DNA from: Serpula lacrymans var. lacrymans S7.9
Taxonomy: Eukaryota > Basidiomycota > Agaricomycetes > Boletales > Serpulaceae
Direction of reading: 5' to 3'
NCBI RefSeq assembly: GCF_000218685.1
Contig: NW_006763292.1
Span: 1,005,087 to 1,069,086, forward strand
DNA length: 64,000 bases
Within the stretch, counting starts at the first letter, position 1. Each line of letters starts with the position of its first letter. Position numbers and translations under genes: made by a program. Below, piece after piece: positions 61,663 through 64,000 of this stretch. The notes beneath the pieces are model-generated. The model made no database searches, was not told where the DNA came from, and worked only from the letters and a program-made list of their open reading frames with translations.

Positions 61663-64000
61663 TTGATGGCAAAAACAGAATCCAAGATCATCTTGATGAA
61701 ATACCTACACAAGTACATGGGGCACATAGCCCCATCTGCCATTAGGACCATGATATCAAAACAGATGCTTCAAGGAATCAAAGTAACCAAATCATCTGAA
61801 AATGGATTCTGCAAGATGATGAGACTACCAGGACCAAAAGAAACACTCACCTGCGCAAAGCATTATGTAGAGCGCATTCATACAGATGTATGAGGACCTG
61901 CACAAAAAAAGTTGATTGGAAACAAACAATACTACATCTCATTCACAGATAATTTCTCTTGCAGAACCATAGTTTACTTCATGGCAATGAAGGATGAAGC
62001 ATTAGCATCATTCTGTGACTTTGTAAAATGTCTTTACACCCAAAATGATGGCGCTAAGATTAAATAAATATGATCAGATAGCGGTGGCGAATATACGAGT
62101 AAAGAGTACCTCTCAAAACTTGGTATCCATCACAAACAAACAGTTCATAACACTCCTGAGCAGAACGGAGCCGCTGAATGACTAAACCAAACACTAGTGT
62201 ATGGTTAAAGAACAGACCATTAAAATAAGCCTTACCTGATAAGACACCGTACAGAATGTGAACTGACTTGAAACCCAATCTATTTGACTTAAATCAATTT
62301 GGATGCACTGTTTTTGTAAAAAGAGAACCCTCACCTAAATTAGAAGCCAAAGCCAGAGAGGCAAAATTCTGATGAAAACAATAAGGGCTACCAAATATAT
62401 TGGTCAAAAAAGAACAGGGTATTAGTCAAACAAGAATTCTGTTTCAAACCAGAAAACAATGACTCACCTAGCGCTGCCATGCCCAAAGGGGAAAGCATTA
62501 TTAATGCTCAAGTTAATGCTAAACAACAAGAAAAAACAATCAAAAACTAACCTAAACAAGAAACTCACCAAAAGAATGACTCACCAACCAATTTTCTAAC
62601 ATCCAATCCCCAAAAAATGCTGGAAATCCACCTGCTGAAAGCACAACTTGTGCACAACCTCCTCCGGGATACTATGCAGCTTTGAACCATTGCCAAAGGC
62701 AATGACCATATGGATCAAGGATGGACCAAGCGAAGAGATGCAAGATGGCAATAATGGCAATAGAGAGTTTGCTCTGATCATCCATCAGGCACTCGCGTCA
62801 CATGACAACAACTCCTCCATGGTCACAAAGGCACTCACCAGACCAGACACAGCCAAACACTGTGGGGATCAACTTATATGAGCTCAGCTTATATGCTGAA
62901 GATATTGGATATCTGCATTCTGATTGGCTGAAAAAGGCTAAAATTGAATATTTTCAGCATATAAGCTGGGCTTATATAAGTCGATCCCCTCAGTGAAATG
63001 GCACCAGGCAATGGACAACAAGGTCAATTAAGAAACTATGTACCTAGGGAATCCCACCACCAAACACCAATGTGATCCAATCACATTTTGTCCTCAAGGC
63101 AAAACGGGATGAGAACAGTAAGATAGCAAGATACAAGTGAATGCCAGCAACCTTGGATGGCATATCCATCAGATTGACATAAAAAATGCATACCTCAATG
63201 CAACACCGCAAGAGGATGTTTATATATCACCACCACCTGGCTATCTCAAGCCCGAAGACAAAAACAAGGTCTGTAAGCTCAAGAAGAGCCTTTATGGACT
63301 CAAACAAGCAGGACATGAGTGGTACCAGACATTATTGAGAACCCTCCCAGAAATTAGATTCACAAAGTCAGCTGTTGACACTGTAAAAATCACTCCACCG
63401 TACTTTCAGTGTCGACTGATGACATAGTTATAACATCTGAATCCATCCAGACCATCAAAGAGTTTAAAGATGAACTCTTGCACCATTATAAAGTATTTAA
63501 TCTGGGTGAGATTTAATGGTTACTAGGATTCAAGATAGACTACAATCATAAATCCCATATCCATATTATAAACAGCATATATTAATGCCATAGTTGAACA
63601 CTTTGGACTTACTGACGCAGAACCAGTAGCCACTCCACTAGAACCTGGGATAATGCTTGGAAACAACCAATCACCAGCTACACCTAAATAATATAATGAG
63701 ATGCACAACATTCCATATTAAGAAGCTGTAGGTTGCCTCACATGGATAGCACTGGGATTGTGCCCAGATATAGCTTCTGCTACAAAAATCCTGGCTCAGT
63801 TCAATCAAAATCCAGGTAAACTTCACTGGGAACCAGTGAAACGAGTCATCTTGTACATGAAGGGAACTCATGAATTGACTCTGAAGTCAATCAAGGGTGA
63901 AAAACCTATTCTATCATATAACATTGCAGGGACACTGTCACTCCATTTCTGGACATGTATCATTCAAGTCTACCAAATGTCTTGAGTGCAAAGAAACAAT
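61663..64000 (+). pseudogene. Decayed copia (family E) integrase-RT, runs off the window
   Basis: The integrase zinc region (KYLHKYMGHIAPSAIRTMI, about 61698), core (HTDV, SDSGGEYTSKEY at about 62078, NTPEQNGAAE at about 62149), RT (IHQIDIKNAYLNATPQEDVY, about 63167; catalytic DD retained in STDDIVIT at about 63412) and the RNase H start (CPDIASATKILAQFN) are visible among many stops. Gag and the LTRs are not in the window. A 138-bp foldback insert lies at 62858-62995. Confidence 0.85.
62858..62995. mobile_element. Small foldback MITE (138 bp)
   Basis: The ends CACTGTGGGGATC and GATCCCCTCAGTG are inverted, and the complementarity continues for about 40 bp per arm (ACTTATATGAGCTCAGC against its partner), so it folds into a hairpin. 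AAA flanks both sides. There is no coding potential. Confidence 0.7.

Overview
This window reads as a transposon-dense stretch of a fungal genome, most likely a mushroom-forming basidiomycete (Agaricomycetes). Three things point there. Introns of 38-64 nt with fungal splice signals can be placed exactly. KDZ transposases, which are known mainly from this group, occur twice, once beside a TET/JBP-like dioxygenase. The one conserved cellular gene is a fungal-type Ssh4/Ear1 ubiquitin-ligase adaptor with two PPxY motifs. No bacterial, rRNA or genuine tRNA gene was seen.

Layout. 1-6.3 kb: a full-length Ty1/copia element (family A, minus strand, perfect AGGAG target duplication) inserted in an unrecognised sequence. 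6.7-7.1 kb: a solo LTR. 7.2-8.9 kb: the SSH4-like gene, three exons, the only gene in the window that looks cellular and intact. 9.2-11.8 kb: a complete pogo/Fot1-type DNA transposon (TA duplication, 23-bp inverted ends, transposase killed by three TGA codons). 11.8-17.4 kb: a KDZ transposon with about 500-bp terminal inverted repeats, a decayed transposase and a solo gypsy LTR inside it. 17.6-23.3 kb: copia family B plus LTR relics, itself hit by a further solo LTR. 23.5-24.4 kb: a deleted gypsy fragment. 24.4-26.8 kb: an unrecognised intron-containing region. 26.8-27.6 kb: an inverted-ended element carrying a tRNA-like Pol III promoter. 27.8-34.3 kb: copia family D with a 697-bp solo LTR in its RNase H region. 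34.3-39 kb: a PIF1-like helicase fragment, the C-terminal half of a second KDZ-type transposase and, tail to tail with it, a TET/JBP-like 2OG-Fe(II) dioxygenase remnant. 39.6-46.8 kb: two head-to-tail gypsy A copies, the second broken by another copy of the Pol III element and an inversion. 46.8-51.7 kb: a chromodomain gypsy (family C, minus). 51.7-53.1 kb: a non-autonomous element with long inverted ends. 53.3-59.5 kb: a nearly perfect gypsy A element (LTRs differ at one base in 391) nested in an older LTR. 60.4-61.2 kb: a second helicase fragment. 61.6 kb to the end: a decayed copia (family E) with a small foldback insert.

How the parts fit. The gypsy A family supplies the clearest mechanism. 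Its gag and pol are joined by a conserved -1 slippery heptamer. Its primer-binding site is a 10-nt perfect complement of the predicted 5' end of its own transcript (Tf1-like self-priming), and it ends in a chromodomain. The copia families instead carry a primer site matching the anticodon arm of initiator tRNA-Met. Four of the seven reverse transcriptases have lost catalytic aspartates by D-to-N change, and many stops are explainable by C-to-T changes. Both fit a deamination process acting on repeats. The KDZ/TET association suggests DNA modification is part of this biology, but here both genes are remnants. Boundaries are given where inverted ends or target duplications fix them; elsewhere they are approximate.
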